Assembly (NCBI RefSeq): GCF_016703145.1
Contig: NZ_JADJCO010000005.1
Span: forward strand, 310,001-374,000
Source of the DNA: Ottowia sp.
Lineage (GTDB): Bacteria; Pseudomonadota; Gammaproteobacteria; Burkholderiales; Burkholderiaceae_C
Direction: 5' to 3'
DNA length: 64,000 nucleotides
The position numbers were made by a program, and so were the translations under genes. This document shows, piece after piece, positions 24,936 to 34,023 of this stretch (within the stretch, counting starts at the first letter, position 1; each line of letters starts with the position of its first letter). A model generated the notes under the pieces. It made no database searches, had not been told where the DNA came from, and worked only from the letters and a program-made list of their open reading frames with translations.

Positions 24936-26180
24936 ATGTCCCGGCGCCGTGTCGTCGTCACCGGTTTGGGTTGCATCAGCCCCGTGGGCAACACGGTCGA
25001 GCAATCCTGGGCCAGTCTTCTCGCGGGGCGTTCGGGCATCGACCTGATCACGCGGTTCGACGCCAGCCCGTTCGCGTGCAGGTTCGCGGGCGAGGTCAAG
25101 GGCTTCGACATCGGGGACTACATTCCCGAGAAGGAAGCGCGCCACATGGACCGCTTCATCCACCTCGGGCTGGCGGCTGCGTCCCAGGCGGTGGCCGACA
25201 GCGGCCTGCCCACGGGCGAGGCGCTGGACCCTGAGCTGGCGCTGCGCATCGGTTGCAACATCGGCTCGGGCATTGGCGGCCTGCCGATGATCGAGCAGAC
25301 GCAGACCGAACTGCTCAACCGCGGTCCGCGGCGCATCTCCCCGTTCTTCGTGCCGGCCTCGATCATCAACATGATCTCGGGCCACGTGTCGATCCGCTAC
25401 GGCTTCAAGGGCCCCAACATCGCGGTCGTGACGGCCTGCACCACCGGCCTGCACGCCATCGGCCTGTCGGTGCGCATGATCGAGCATGGCGACGCCGACG
25501 TCATGGTCGCCGGCGGCGCCGAGGCCACGGTGTCGCCGTTGGGCATCGGCGGCTTCGCGGCCGCGCGGGCGCTGTCCACCCGCAACGACGATCCCCAGAC
25601 CGCCTCGCGCCCTTGGGACAAAGACCGCGACGGCTTCGTGCTGGGCGAGGGCAGCGGCGTGCTGGTGCTCGAAGAGTACGAGCACGCCAAGGCGCGCGGC
25701 GCCCGGATCTACGCCGAGGTCGCCGGCTTCGGCATGAGCGGCGACGCCTTCCACATGACCGCGCCCGACATCGACGGCCCGCGCCGCTCCATGGTCAATG
25801 CCCTGCGCAATGCCGGCGTCAACGCCGACGAGGTGCATTACCTGAACGCCCATGGCACCTCCACGCCGCTGGGCGACGTGAACGAGACCAACGCCATCAA
25901 GGCCGCGCTGGGCGATGCCGCGAAGTCGGTGGTGGTCAATTCCACCAAGTCGATGACCGGCCACCTGCTGGGTGGCGCCGGCGGCATCGAGAGCGTGTTC
26001 ACGGTGCTGGCCGTGCACCACCAGAAGAGCCCGCCCACCATCAACATCTTCAACCAGGATCCCGAGTGCGACCTGGACTACTGCGCGAACATCGCGCGCG
26101 ACATGAAGATCGACGTGGCGCTGAAGAACAACTTCGGCTTCGGCGGGACCAACGGCTCGGTGGTGTTCAAGCGGGTCTGA
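24936..26180 (+). CDS. fabF: Beta-ketoacyl-ACP synthase II
   Basis: This 414-aa elongating condensing enzyme has active-site Cys in VVTACTTGLHAIG, His in LNAHGTSTPLGDVNET, and Lys/His in NSTKSMTGHLLGGAGG. It follows acpP after six bases, the standard acpP-fabF pair. Confidence 0.97.
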   Translation: MSRRRVVVTGLGCISPVGNTVEQSWASLLAGRSGIDLITRFDASPFACRFAGEVKGFDIGDYIPEKEARHMDRFIHLGLAAASQAVADSGLPTGEALDPELALRIGCNIGSGIGGLPMIEQTQTELLNRGPRRISPFFVPASIINMISGHVSIRYGFKGPNIAVVTACTTGLHAIGLSVRMIEHGDADVMVAGGAEATVSPLGIGGFAAARALSTRNDDPQTASRPWDKDRDGFVLGEGSGVLVLEEYEHAKARGARIYAEVAGFGMSGDAFHMTAPDIDGPRRSMVNALRNAGVNADEVHYLNAHGTSTPLGDVNETNAIKAALGDAAKSVVVNSTKSMTGHLLGGAGGIESVFTVLAVHHQKSPPTINIFNQDPECDLDYCANIARDMKIDVALKNNFGFGGTNGSVVFKRV

Positions 26181-26234
26181 GATCCGCCCCGTCCGGGCCT
26201 GGCCCTCGGGCCATTTCCATGGCAACTCCAGCGC

Positions 26235-26720
26235 ATGGCTGACGCCCCTGCGGTCACGTACCCCGTGGGGCGCACGCCATTGCTCGGCGCGCTGCTGGCG
26301 CTGCTCTGGCTGGCCGGGGCGGGCGGCGTGGTTTTTGTGCTTTTTCTGGCTCCAACCGGTACCCCATCTGCGCCGTCAGCTATTATTTCAATAGTATCTT
26401 TGATCTTCTCCGGGCTGGGACTGCGCGCGTTCTGGCGCAGCCAGCAGCCTCGCCAGCTGGTGTGGGACGGCGCGCGTTGGGCGCTGGACGGTCCCGCAAG
26501 CGGCCAGGACGGCGGCGGCCCGGCGCGGGTACAGGTCGGCTTCGATGGCCAGCGCGTGCTGCTGCTGCGCTGGGACGCCCCCACGCGGCGGCGCGGCGCC
26601 TGGCTGTGGGCGCAGGCGTCGTCCGACCCGGTGCGCTGGCACCTGCTGCGCTGTGCGCTATATTCGTCTGGTCATTCCATCGCCCGCGCCGCCTCGCTGC
26701 CGGGCGCCGAGCGCGCCTGA
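26235..26720 (+). CDS. YgfX/CptA-like small membrane protein
   Basis: This 161-aa protein of uncertain role has two hydrophobic segments (about 15-40 and 47-62) followed by a soluble domain with WDGARWAL, a VLLLRWDAP strand, WLWAQASSDPVRWHLLRCAL and YS. Length and layout resemble YgfX/CptA, a two-helix protein, but the match is weak. It lies between fabF and rpoE, so it could be cotranscribed with the sigma factor. Codons at 26343-26397 (LAPTGTPSAPSAIISIV) come from a dispersed palindromic element and form the loop and start of the second helix. Confidence 0.6.
   Translation: MADAPAVTYPVGRTPLLGALLALLWLAGAGGVVFVLFLAPTGTPSAPSAIISIVSLIFSGLGLRAFWRSQQPRQLVWDGARWALDGPASGQDGGGPARVQVGFDGQRVLLLRWDAPTRRRGAWLWAQASSDPVRWHLLRCALYSSGHSIARAASLPGAERA
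26343..26397 (+). repeat. GCTAT-type palindromic element inside the YgfX-like gene
   Basis: CTGGCTCCAACCGGTACCCC leads to GCGCCGTCAGCTATTATTTC and AATAGTATC. It uses the same reading phase as the hrpA and hemD copies (TCA GCT ATT). Confidence 0.65.
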
Positions 26721-26755
26721 AAGCCAGGCGCGCTGTCGTTTCGACCTCCACTTCC

Positions 26756-27388
26756 GTGCCCGACCAGCCCGTCGCTCCCCCTGCCGCCGCCGACAGCGAA
26801 GTGCTGCTGGTGCAGCGCGCCGCCGCGGGCGACCACCGGGCGTACGAGCTCCTGGTGATCAAGTACCAGCGCCGCATCGAGCGGCTGATCGGCCGCCTGG
26901 TGCGCGACGTCGACCTGGTGCCGGACATCGCGCAGGAGACCTTCATCCGCGCCTGGCGGGCGCTGCACCAGTTCCGGGGCGACGCCCAGTTCTACACCTG
27001 GCTCTACCGCATCGCCGTCAATACCGCAAAGAAGACGCTTCTGGAGTTGAAGCGCGATCCGGTGGTGACCGAAGCCGCCCTGCAGTCGGCCGACGACGAC
27101 GATGAAACTTCCCGGCGCCAGAACGAACTAATCTCCGAATCCACGCCGGAGTCCGAACTGGCGGCGCGCGAGATCGCCGCCGCCGTGAACGCCGCGATGG
27201 AAGCACTGCCCGAGGACTTGCGCCAGGCGATCACGCTGCGCGAGATCGAGGGCCTGAGTTACGAAGAGATTGCGGAAGCCATGAACTGTCCCATCGGCAC
27301 GGTGCGAAGCCGGATCTTCCGGGCGCGCGAAGCCATCTCGGCCAAGGTCAAGCCCTTGCTGAGCCATCAGACGGGCAAGCGCTGGTAG
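26756..27388 (+). CDS. rpoE: RNA polymerase sigma-E factor
   Basis: This ECF sigma factor for envelope stress is 210 aa from the GTG at 26756. Other non-ATG starts are possible because the frame is open upstream. Region 2 reads YQRRIERLIGRLVRDVDLVP then DIAQETFIRAWRAL. Region 4 reads ITLREIEGLSYEEIAEAMNC and PIGTVRSRIFRAREAI. Followed by its anti-sigma factor rseA, rseB and mucD, as in other proteobacteria. Being downstream of fabF links it to lipid synthesis transcription. Confidence 0.93.
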   Translation: MPDQPVAPPAAADSEVLLVQRAAAGDHRAYELLVIKYQRRIERLIGRLVRDVDLVPDIAQETFIRAWRALHQFRGDAQFYTWLYRIAVNTAKKTLLELKRDPVVTEAALQSADDDDETSRRQNELISESTPESELAAREIAAAVNAAMEALPEDLRQAITLREIEGLSYEEIAEAMNCPIGTVRSRIFRAREAISAKVKPLLSHQTGKRW

Positions 27389-27425
27389 CGGCGGACGGGT
27401 GCGGCACAAAAAAACGGTGATCAAC

Positions 27426-28067
27426 ATGAAGACGCATAGCGACACTCCCTGTGATCGTGAGCAGATCTCCGCCCTGGCGGACGGACACCTGCAGGGGCGC
27501 GAGTTCAGCGCCGCGCTGCAGGGCATGGCCTCGGACGAGGCGCGCGAATGCTGGCACGTGTACCAGTTGATCGGCGACGTCCTGCGCTCGCCCGAACTGG
27601 CGGCATGCGGCCGCGATGCCGCGTTCGTGGACCGGCTGAGCCAGCGCCTGCGAAGCGAGGCGACTCCCGCGCCCCTGCCGTTGCCGCAGCCGGTGCGGGC
27701 CGACGTGGCGCGCCCCGCCGCCAACGACGGCGTGTTCCGCTGGAAGATGGTGGCCGGCCTGGCGTCGTTCGCCGCCGTGGCCGCCGTGGGCTGGAGCGTG
27801 CTGGGCGGGATCGGGCCGCAGCCGGCCGGGCCCCAGTTGGCGCAGGGCGCCGCGCCGGCTGGCGGCGGTGCCCAGGTGATTTCACTCGCGGCCCCGGTGC
27901 CCGCCGTCGCCGCGTCCGCGCAGCACGAGGCGCCGCTGTCCGTCATGCTGCGCGATCCGCGGCTCGATGAACTGCTGGCCGCGCATCGCCAGGCGGCCAG
28001 CGTATCGGCCCTGGGCAGCGCTTCGGGGTTCCTGCGCAACGCCACGTTCGAAGGACCGGCGCGTTGA
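27426..28067 (+). CDS. rseA: Anti-sigma-E factor RseA
   Basis: This 213-aa inner-membrane protein has an N-terminal RseA domain (REQISALADGHLQGREF...ECWHVYQLIGDVLRS) that binds sigma-E. One membrane helix is at about residues 107-127 (WKMVAGLASFAAVAAVGW) and a periplasmic tail follows. It starts 38 bases after rpoE. Its stop overlaps the rseB start. Confidence 0.88.
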   Translation: MKTHSDTPCDREQISALADGHLQGREFSAALQGMASDEARECWHVYQLIGDVLRSPELAACGRDAAFVDRLSQRLRSEATPAPLPLPQPVRADVARPAANDGVFRWKMVAGLASFAAVAAVGWSVLGGIGPQPAGPQLAQGAAPAGGGAQVISLAAPVPAVAASAQHEAPLSVMLRDPRLDELLAAHRQAASVSALGSASGFLRNATFEGPAR

Positions 28068-29173
28068 TCGGGACGGCGCGGCGATGGACGGCGACGCCCC
28101 GTGCCGGCGGGGCGGGTGCCCGCTGCCTGGGCGGCTGGCGCGGAGTGCTCCGGCGTGCCGCCGTGCTGTGGTGCGCCAGCGGCGTGCTGGGGCTGGCTGG
28201 CGCGCAAGGCGTAGGCGCCTTCGGCGGCGGTTCGGCGCCGGACCGCATGGCTGGGCCGCCCGAGCGCAGCGTGGCCGAATGGCTGGTGCGGCTGCAGCAG
28301 GCGTCGCGCATCCCGTCCTACGTCGGCACCTTCGTGGTGTCGTCGTCCTCGGGCGCCATGTCCAGCGCGCGCATCTGGCACGTGTGCGAGGGCAACCTGC
28401 AACTGGAGCGCGTCGAGGCGCTGTCCGGCGCGCCGCGATCGACGTACCGGCGCAATGAGTTGGTCGTGACCTTCATGCCCGAGGCGCGCATCGTGCGCAC
28501 CGAGCGGCGCGTGGCGGGCGGGATGTTTCCGAACCTGCTGACCCCCGGCGGCAATTTCTCGACCGCCGATCATTACAGCGCGCGCGAAATGGGCCGGGAC
28601 CGGGTGGCGGGCTTCGACGCCGACGTCGTGCTGCTGAGCCCGCGCGACGATCTGCGCTTCGGCTACCGCATCTGGAGTGAAAAGCGCACCGGCCTGGTCG
28701 TCAAGACCCAGACGCTGGACGCCGCCGGCAGGGTGCTGGAGCAGGCCGCCTTCTCCGAGTTGCAGCTCGACGCGCCGGTGCGCGCCGCCAAGCCGCAACT
28801 GGCGATGCCCAGCACCGACGGCTATCGCGTCGAAAAGCCCGAGCGCGTCAGGACCAGCGCCGCCGACGAGGGCTGGACGCTGAAGGCGCCGGTGGCGGGC
28901 TTTCAGCCGCAGAACTGCTACCGGCGCCCGGTGTCGCCATCGGCTTCGATGGTGCAGTGGATTTTCTCGGACGGCCTGGCCACGGTGTCGCTGTTCATGG
29001 AGCCGTTCGACGCGCAGCGGCACGGGCACGAGGGCGTGTCGGCCATGGGCGCCACCCACACCCTGACCCGGCGCCCGACCGACCCGGCCGGCGCCTGGTG
29101 GATCACCGCGGTGGGCGAGGTGCCACCGCGGACCTTGAGGGCCTTCGTGGACGGCCTGGAGCGCAAGAACTGA
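28064..29173 (+). CDS. rseB: Sigma-E regulatory protein RseB (MucB)
   Basis: This 369-aa periplasmic sensor protects RseA from cleavage and may sense lipopolysaccharide or mislocalised lipoprotein. The start is TTG overlapping the rseA TGA (TTGA), with a long N-terminal segment before a hydrophobic signal (AAVLWCASGVLGLAGAQG). SVAEWLVRLQQASRIPSYVG and GTFVV open the MucB domain. The C-terminal domain is conserved (GFQPQNCYRRPV, VQWIFSDGLATVSLF). Confidence 0.88.
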   Translation: MIGTARRWTATPRAGGAGARCLGGWRGVLRRAAVLWCASGVLGLAGAQGVGAFGGGSAPDRMAGPPERSVAEWLVRLQQASRIPSYVGTFVVSSSSGAMSSARIWHVCEGNLQLERVEALSGAPRSTYRRNELVVTFMPEARIVRTERRVAGGMFPNLLTPGGNFSTADHYSAREMGRDRVAGFDADVVLLSPRDDLRFGYRIWSEKRTGLVVKTQTLDAAGRVLEQAAFSELQLDAPVRAAKPQLAMPSTDGYRVEKPERVRTSAADEGWTLKAPVAGFQPQNCYRRPVSPSASMVQWIFSDGLATVSLFMEPFDAQRHGHEGVSAMGATHTLTRRPTDPAGAWWITAVGEVPPRTLRAFVDGLERKN

Positions 29174-29255
29174 GCCTCGGTGGCCGGCATGGTCGCGATG
29201 CGCCTGCCGGATGAGCGGGTGCATGCATCAACAGAGAGAAAGAGAGCGTACTGAC

Positions 29256-30752
29256 ATGACATGTCCGAACACGAAGCGCGCCCGCGTGGCCGCGCTGCTG
29301 GTGCCGCTGCTGATGGCGGCGGCGGGCGCGCTGGCGCTGCCGCAGGCGGCGGCCCAGTTGGCGTCCGCGCCGGCCCCGTCGGTGCGGGGCCTGCCCGACT
29401 TCACCGACCTGGTCGAGCAGGTGGGCCCGGCGGTGGTCAACATCCGCACCATGGAGCGCGTGCGCGCCGGTGGCTCGGGCGGCCAGATGGACGAGGAGAT
29501 GCAGGAATTCTTCCGTCGCTTCTTCGGCGTCCCGGCGCCCAACATGCCGCGCCCCGGTCCGCGCCAGAACCGGCCCGGGCCGCAGGCCGAGCAGGAGGTG
29601 CCGCGCGGCGTGGGCTCCGGCTTCATCCTGACCTCCGATGGCTTCATCATGACCAACCATCATGTGGTCGATGGGGCGGACGAGGTGCTGGTCACACTGA
29701 CCGACAAGCGCGAGTTCAAGGCCAAGCTCATCGGCTCGGACAAGCGGACCGACGTCGCCGTGGTCAAGATCGAGGCCGCCGGCCTGCCGAGCGTGAGGCT
29801 GGGCGACGTGAGCCGGCTCAAGGTCGGGGAGTGGGTCATGGCCATCGGCTCGCCCTTCGGCCTGGAAAACACCGTCACCGCCGGCATCGTCAGCGCCAAG
29901 CAGCGCGACACGGGCGACTACCTGCCCTTCATTCAGACCGATGTGGCGGTCAACCCGGGCAATTCGGGCGGCCCGCTGATCAACATGCGCGGCGAGGTGG
30001 TGGGCATCAACAGCCAGATCTACTCGCGCTCGGGCGGCTTCATGGGCATCTCGTTCGCGATCCCGATCGACGAGGCCATGCGCGTCAGCGATCAGTTGCG
30101 CGCCTCCGGGCGTGTCACGCGCGGGCGCATCGGCGTGCAGATCGACCAGGTGACGCGGGAGGTGGCCGAGTCCATCGGACTGGGCAAGCCGCAGGGCGCG
30201 CTGGTGCGCAGCATCGAGAGCGGCTCGCCGGCCGAGAAGGCCGGTGTCGAGGCCGGCGACATCATCCTGCGTTTCGACGGCAAGGCGATCGACAGGGCCT
30301 CCGACCTGCCGCGCCTCGTGGGCGGCACCAGGCCGGGGTCGCGCAGCACGCTGACCGTGTTCCGCCGCGGCCAGAACCGCGACCTGAGCATCACCATCGC
30401 CGAACTGGAGCCCGAGCAGACGGCGGCCCGCCAGCCCGCCGCGCGCAGCAGCGAAGCGGCCAAGGCGCAAGGGTCGGCGCAGGCCCTGGGCGTGACGGTG
30501 ACGGACCTGACCGAGGCGCAGCGCAAGGAACTGAAGGTCAAGCGCGGCGTGCGCGTCGAAGCCACCGCCGAGGCGGCCGCCCGCGCGGGCCTGCGCGAGG
30601 GCGACGTGATCCTGTCCGTGGGCAATGTCGAGATCGGCAACGTGCGCGAGTTCGAGGCCGCCGTGGCCAAGGCCGACCGCAGCAAGCCCGTCAACATGCT
30701 GGTGCAGCGGGGCGACCTGGTGCAGTTCGTGCTGGTGCGGCCGAGTCGCTGA
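29256..30752 (+). CDS. mucD: Periplasmic serine protease MucD (DegP/HtrA family)
   Basis: This 498-aa protease-chaperone is translated from MTCPNTKRARVAALLVPLLM, a signal peptide ending AAAQLA. The trypsin-like triad is His in MTNHHVVDGADE, Asp in DKRTDVAVVKIE and Ser in VAVNPGNSGGPLIN. Two PDZ domains follow (about 290-370 and 400-490). It ends the rpoE-rseA-rseB-mucD unit and has a terminator at 30772. Confidence 0.95.
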   Translation: MTCPNTKRARVAALLVPLLMAAAGALALPQAAAQLASAPAPSVRGLPDFTDLVEQVGPAVVNIRTMERVRAGGSGGQMDEEMQEFFRRFFGVPAPNMPRPGPRQNRPGPQAEQEVPRGVGSGFILTSDGFIMTNHHVVDGADEVLVTLTDKREFKAKLIGSDKRTDVAVVKIEAAGLPSVRLGDVSRLKVGEWVMAIGSPFGLENTVTAGIVSAKQRDTGDYLPFIQTDVAVNPGNSGGPLINMRGEVVGINSQIYSRSGGFMGISFAIPIDEAMRVSDQLRASGRVTRGRIGVQIDQVTREVAESIGLGKPQGALVRSIESGSPAEKAGVEAGDIILRFDGKAIDRASDLPRLVGGTRPGSRSTLTVFRRGQNRDLSITIAELEPEQTAARQPAARSSEAAKAQGSAQALGVTVTDLTEAQRKELKVKRGVRVEATAEAAARAGLREGDVILSVGNVEIGNVREFEAAVAKADRSKPVNMLVQRGDLVQFVLVRPSR

Positions 30753-30771
30753 CGGCTGGGCCACGGCCTTG

Positions 30772-30808
30772 AAAAGCCCCAGCCCGCCGTCGGGTTTGGG
30801 ACTTTTTT
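30772..30808 (+). terminator. Terminator after mucD
   Basis: AAAAGCCCCAGCCCG pairs with CGGGTTTGGGACTTTTTT around a CCGT loop. An A-tract on one side and a T-tract on the other make it functional in principle on both strands. Confidence 0.7.
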
Positions 30809-31101
30809 GCGACGCCGAGGCCGACGCCGGATCGCTGCGGGTGTGGATGACTGGGATGGGCTACATATTGGTTTGGATAGAATCAAGCCCCAGATCGCGA
30901 AGTGGCGTGTATATGGATCGGGTCTCGAGTCCACGATGCGGGAAACGAAGGATCAACCCACCGGAAGTCCACAGGCGCCCCACAGTTTGTTCATCGCCCT
31001 GGCTTCAAAAACTGTGCATAACATGTAGATAATTTTTCGTTGCAGCGCCACAACGGCGATGGAATCCGGACTTCGGGGCTTAGGCGCTCCGGCTTTGTGC
31101 C

Positions 31102-31180
31102 TACAATGAAGTCCCAGCTATCGCAGTTGCCACAGATTGTTGGTTGAGGGCGCGTCACATCATTGGCGCGCCCTTTTTTC
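31102..31180 (+). ncRNA. Putative short RNA or attenuator upstream of lepA
   Basis: A TACAAT -10-like box (31102-31107) precedes about 70 transcribed bases ending in a strong intrinsic terminator (31148-31179: GGGCGCG stem, TTTTTT tail) located 45 bases before the lepA ATG. Either a small RNA is made here or lepA expression is attenuated. The -35 is poor. There is no match to a known RNA that I recognise. Confidence 0.35.
31148..31179 (+). terminator. Intrinsic terminator in the lepA leader
   Basis: GGGCGCG (31148-31154) pairs with CGCGCCC (31167-31173) across a 12-base loop with an inner CA/TG pair, followed by six T. It lies in front of lepA rather than after a gene. Confidence 0.75.
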
Positions 31181-31223
31181 ATGCGCGGGCCACGCAAATT
31201 CAATTACTTGTCTTCGCTCCTTG

Positions 31224-33032
31224 ATGGATCACATCAGAAATTTCTCAATCATCGCGCACATCGATCACGGCAAATCGACGCTGGCCGACCGTTTCATCCA
31301 GCGTTGCGGCGGCCTGGCCGAGCGCGAGATGGAGGCCCAGGTGCTGGACTCGATGGACATCGAGAAGGAGCGGGGGATAACCATCAAGGCGCAGACCGCC
31401 GCGCTGCACTACACGGCGCGCGATGGTCAGGTCTACAACCTCAACCTGATCGACACGCCGGGGCACGTGGATTTCTCCTACGAGGTCTCGCGCTCACTCT
31501 CCGCGTGCGAGGGCGCGCTGCTGGTCGTCGATGCCTCTCAGGGCGTGGAGGCGCAGACGGTGGCCAACTGCTACACCGCGCTGGAACTCGGCGTCGAGGT
31601 GCTGCCGGTGCTCAACAAGATGGACCTGCCGCAGGCCGACCCCGACAACGCCAAGGCCGAGATCGAGGACGTGATCGGCATCGACGCCAGCGAGGCCATC
31701 GCCATCTCGGCCAAGACCGGCATGGGCATCGACGATGTGCTGGAGCAGATCGTCGCCAAGGTGCCGCCGCCGCGCGGCCAAGCCGCTGCCCCGCTGCGCG
31801 CCATGATCATCGATAGTTGGTTCGATGCCTACGTCGGCGTGGTGATGCTGGTGCGCGTGGTCGATGGCGAGCTGAGGAAGAACGAGCGCTTCAAGATGAT
31901 GGCCACCGGCGCCGCCTACGAGGCCAACAGCCTGGGCGTGTTCACGCCGGCCAACGCGCCGCGCGACGCGCTCAAGGCCGGCGAGGTGGGCTACATCATC
32001 GCTGGCATCAAGGAGCTGAAGGTCGCCAAGGTCGGCGACACCATCACGCTGGAGAAGAAGCTGCCCAACAACCTCGGCCCGGCCGAGGTGGCGCTGCCCG
32101 GCTTCAAGGAAGTGCAGCCGCAGGTGTTCGCCGGCCTGTACCCGACCGAGGCCAGCCAGTACGACCAGCTCCGCGACAGCCTGGAAAAGCTCCAGCTCAA
32201 CGACGCCTCGCTGCACTTCGAGCCCGAGGTATCGCAGGCGCTGGGCTTCGGCTTCCGCTGCGGCTTCCTGGGCCTGCTGCACATGGAGATCGTGCAGGAG
32301 CGCCTGGAGCGCGAATTCGACCAGGACCTGATCACCACCGCGCCCAGCGTGGTCTACCAGGTCGAGAAGGCCGACGGCGAGGTGATCCAGGTGGAGAACC
32401 CGTCGAAGATGCCCGACCAGGGCCGCATCCAGGAGATCCGCGAGCCCATCGTCACCGTGCACCTGTACATGCCGCAGGACTACGTGGGCCCGGTGATGAC
32501 GCTGGCCAACCAGAAGCGCGGCGTGCAGCTCAACATGGCCTACCACGGGCGGCAGGTGATGCTGACCTACGAGCTGCCGCTGGGCGAGATCGTGCTGGAC
32601 TTCTTCGACAAGCTCAAGTCGGTGTCGCGCGGCTACGCGTCGATGGACTACGAGTTCAAGGAATACCGACCGTCGGATGTGGTCAAGGTGGACATCCTGC
32701 TCAACGGCGAGAAGGTCGATGCCCTGTCGATCATCGTGCACCGCAGCCAGAGCCAGTACCGCGGCCGCGCGGTGGCGGCCAAGATGCGCGAGATCATCAG
32801 CCGCCAGCAGTTCGACGTCGCCATCCAGGCGGCCATCGGCGTCAACATCATCGCGCGCGAGAACATCAAGGCGCTGCGCAAGAACGTGCTGGCAAAATGC
32901 TATGGCGGCGACATCACTCGAAAGCGCAAGTTGTTGGAAAAACAGAAGGCAGGCAAGAAGCGAATGAAGCAGATCGGCTCGGTCGAGGTGCCGCAAGAAG
33001 CGTTCCTGGCCATTTTGCAAGTGGAGGAATGA
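31224..33032 (+). CDS. lepA: Elongation factor 4 (LepA)
   Basis: This 602-aa ribosome-associated GTPase promotes back-translocation or late initiation steps. The start MDHIRNFSIIAHIDHGKSTL contains the P-loop. IDTPGHVDFSYEVSRSLSAC is G3 and VLNKMDLP is G4. The C-terminal LepA domain ends KQIGSVEVPQEAFLAILQVE. The 471-base gap before it holds the mucD terminator, an AT-rich promoter-like stretch (30995-31040) and the leader terminator. The stop overlaps the lepB start region. Confidence 0.96.
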   Translation: MDHIRNFSIIAHIDHGKSTLADRFIQRCGGLAEREMEAQVLDSMDIEKERGITIKAQTAALHYTARDGQVYNLNLIDTPGHVDFSYEVSRSLSACEGALLVVDASQGVEAQTVANCYTALELGVEVLPVLNKMDLPQADPDNAKAEIEDVIGIDASEAIAISAKTGMGIDDVLEQIVAKVPPPRGQAAAPLRAMIIDSWFDAYVGVVMLVRVVDGELRKNERFKMMATGAAYEANSLGVFTPANAPRDALKAGEVGYIIAGIKELKVAKVGDTITLEKKLPNNLGPAEVALPGFKEVQPQVFAGLYPTEASQYDQLRDSLEKLQLNDASLHFEPEVSQALGFGFRCGFLGLLHMEIVQERLEREFDQDLITTAPSVVYQVEKADGEVIQVENPSKMPDQGRIQEIREPIVTVHLYMPQDYVGPVMTLANQKRGVQLNMAYHGRQVMLTYELPLGEIVLDFFDKLKSVSRGYASMDYEFKEYRPSDVVKVDILLNGEKVDALSIIVHRSQSQYRGRAVAAKMREIISRQQFDVAIQAAIGVNIIARENIKALRKNVLAKCYGGDITRKRKLLEKQKAGKKRMKQIGSVEVPQEAFLAILQVEE

Positions 33033-34000
33033 TGCCGATCCTGACCGCGATCATTCTTTCGGCGTTCGTCGGCTACGGGGCGGCGTGGTACTTCGGCGCC
33101 ATCGAGGGCAACTTCTCGCTGCTGCTCTTCCTGGCCACCGTGGTCACTGGCATGTACTGGCTGGCGGAGCGGTTCGTGTTCCTGCCCCGGCGCCACCGCG
33201 CCGCCGAACAGGCGGCCGGCGGAGCGCGCGCGCGGCGCGAGGAACTGTCCCGCCGGGGCATCGAGCAGGTCGACACCAGCTTCGAGGACGCGGCTCGCCA
33301 GAGCCATCTGGCGCAGCCCTGGTGGCTGGACTGGACGGCGGGGCTGTTCCCGGTGATCCTGATCGTGTTCCTGCTGCGCTCCTTCGTGTTCGAGCCGTTC
33401 AAGATCCCGTCCGGCTCCATGATTCCCACGCTGCTGGTGGGCGACCTGATTCTGGTCAACAAATTCACCTATGGCCTGAAGCTGCCGGTGGCGGGCACCC
33501 GCCTCACCCAGGGCAACCCGGTGCAGCGCGGCGACGTGGTGGTGTTCCGCTACCCGCCCAAGCCGAGCGTGGACTACATCAAGCGCGTGGTCGGCGTGCC
33601 CGGCGACGAGGTGGCCTACCTGAACAAGCGCCTGTCCATCAATGGTCAGCCCATGGCACAGACGCCGGTGTCGGACTTCTTCGACGAGTCGGTGATGGAG
33701 TACTTCAAGCAGTTCGACGAACAACTGGGCGCCAGGAGCCACCGCGTCATCGTCGATACCCGCCGCGCGGCCTTCATCGGTGGCCCGGACGAGTTCAAGC
33801 ACAAGGACCAGTGCCGCTACAGCGTCGAGGGCGTCACCTGCAAGGTGCCGGAAGGCTACTACTTCATGATGGGCGACAACCGCGACAATTCGCTGGATTC
33901 GCGCTACTGGGGCTTCGTGCCCGACGCCAACATCGTTGGCAGGGCGTTCTTCGTCTGGATGAACTTCGGCAACCTCAAGCGCATCGGTGCGTTCAACTGA
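33032..34000 (+). CDS. lepB: Signal peptidase I
   Basis: This 322-aa inner-membrane serine protease removes signal peptides from secreted proteins. Tandem ATGs occur at 33029 and 33032; the GGAGG at 33023-33027 favours the second. N-terminal helices are followed by the active site, with Ser in FKIPSGSMIPTLLVGD and Lys in DYIKRVVGVPGDEV. GYYFMMGDNRDNSLDSRYWG is the conserved box E. LepA-LepB is a classic operon pair. Confidence 0.95.
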   Translation: MPILTAIILSAFVGYGAAWYFGAIEGNFSLLLFLATVVTGMYWLAERFVFLPRRHRAAEQAAGGARARREELSRRGIEQVDTSFEDAARQSHLAQPWWLDWTAGLFPVILIVFLLRSFVFEPFKIPSGSMIPTLLVGDLILVNKFTYGLKLPVAGTRLTQGNPVQRGDVVVFRYPPKPSVDYIKRVVGVPGDEVAYLNKRLSINGQPMAQTPVSDFFDESVMEYFKQFDEQLGARSHRVIVDTRRAAFIGGPDEFKHKDQCRYSVEGVTCKVPEGYYFMMGDNRDNSLDSRYWGFVPDANIVGRAFFVWMNFGNLKRIGAFN

Positions 34001-34023
34001 TCGGATACGGGGCAGGACAGGAC

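Noticed and set aside
31013..31021. TGTGCATAA, a match to the DnaA box consensus (TTATNCACA on the other strand)
   Set aside because: It is a single site with no neighbours, AT-rich unwinding region or dnaA/dnaN gene; expected by chance and more likely part of a promoter region.
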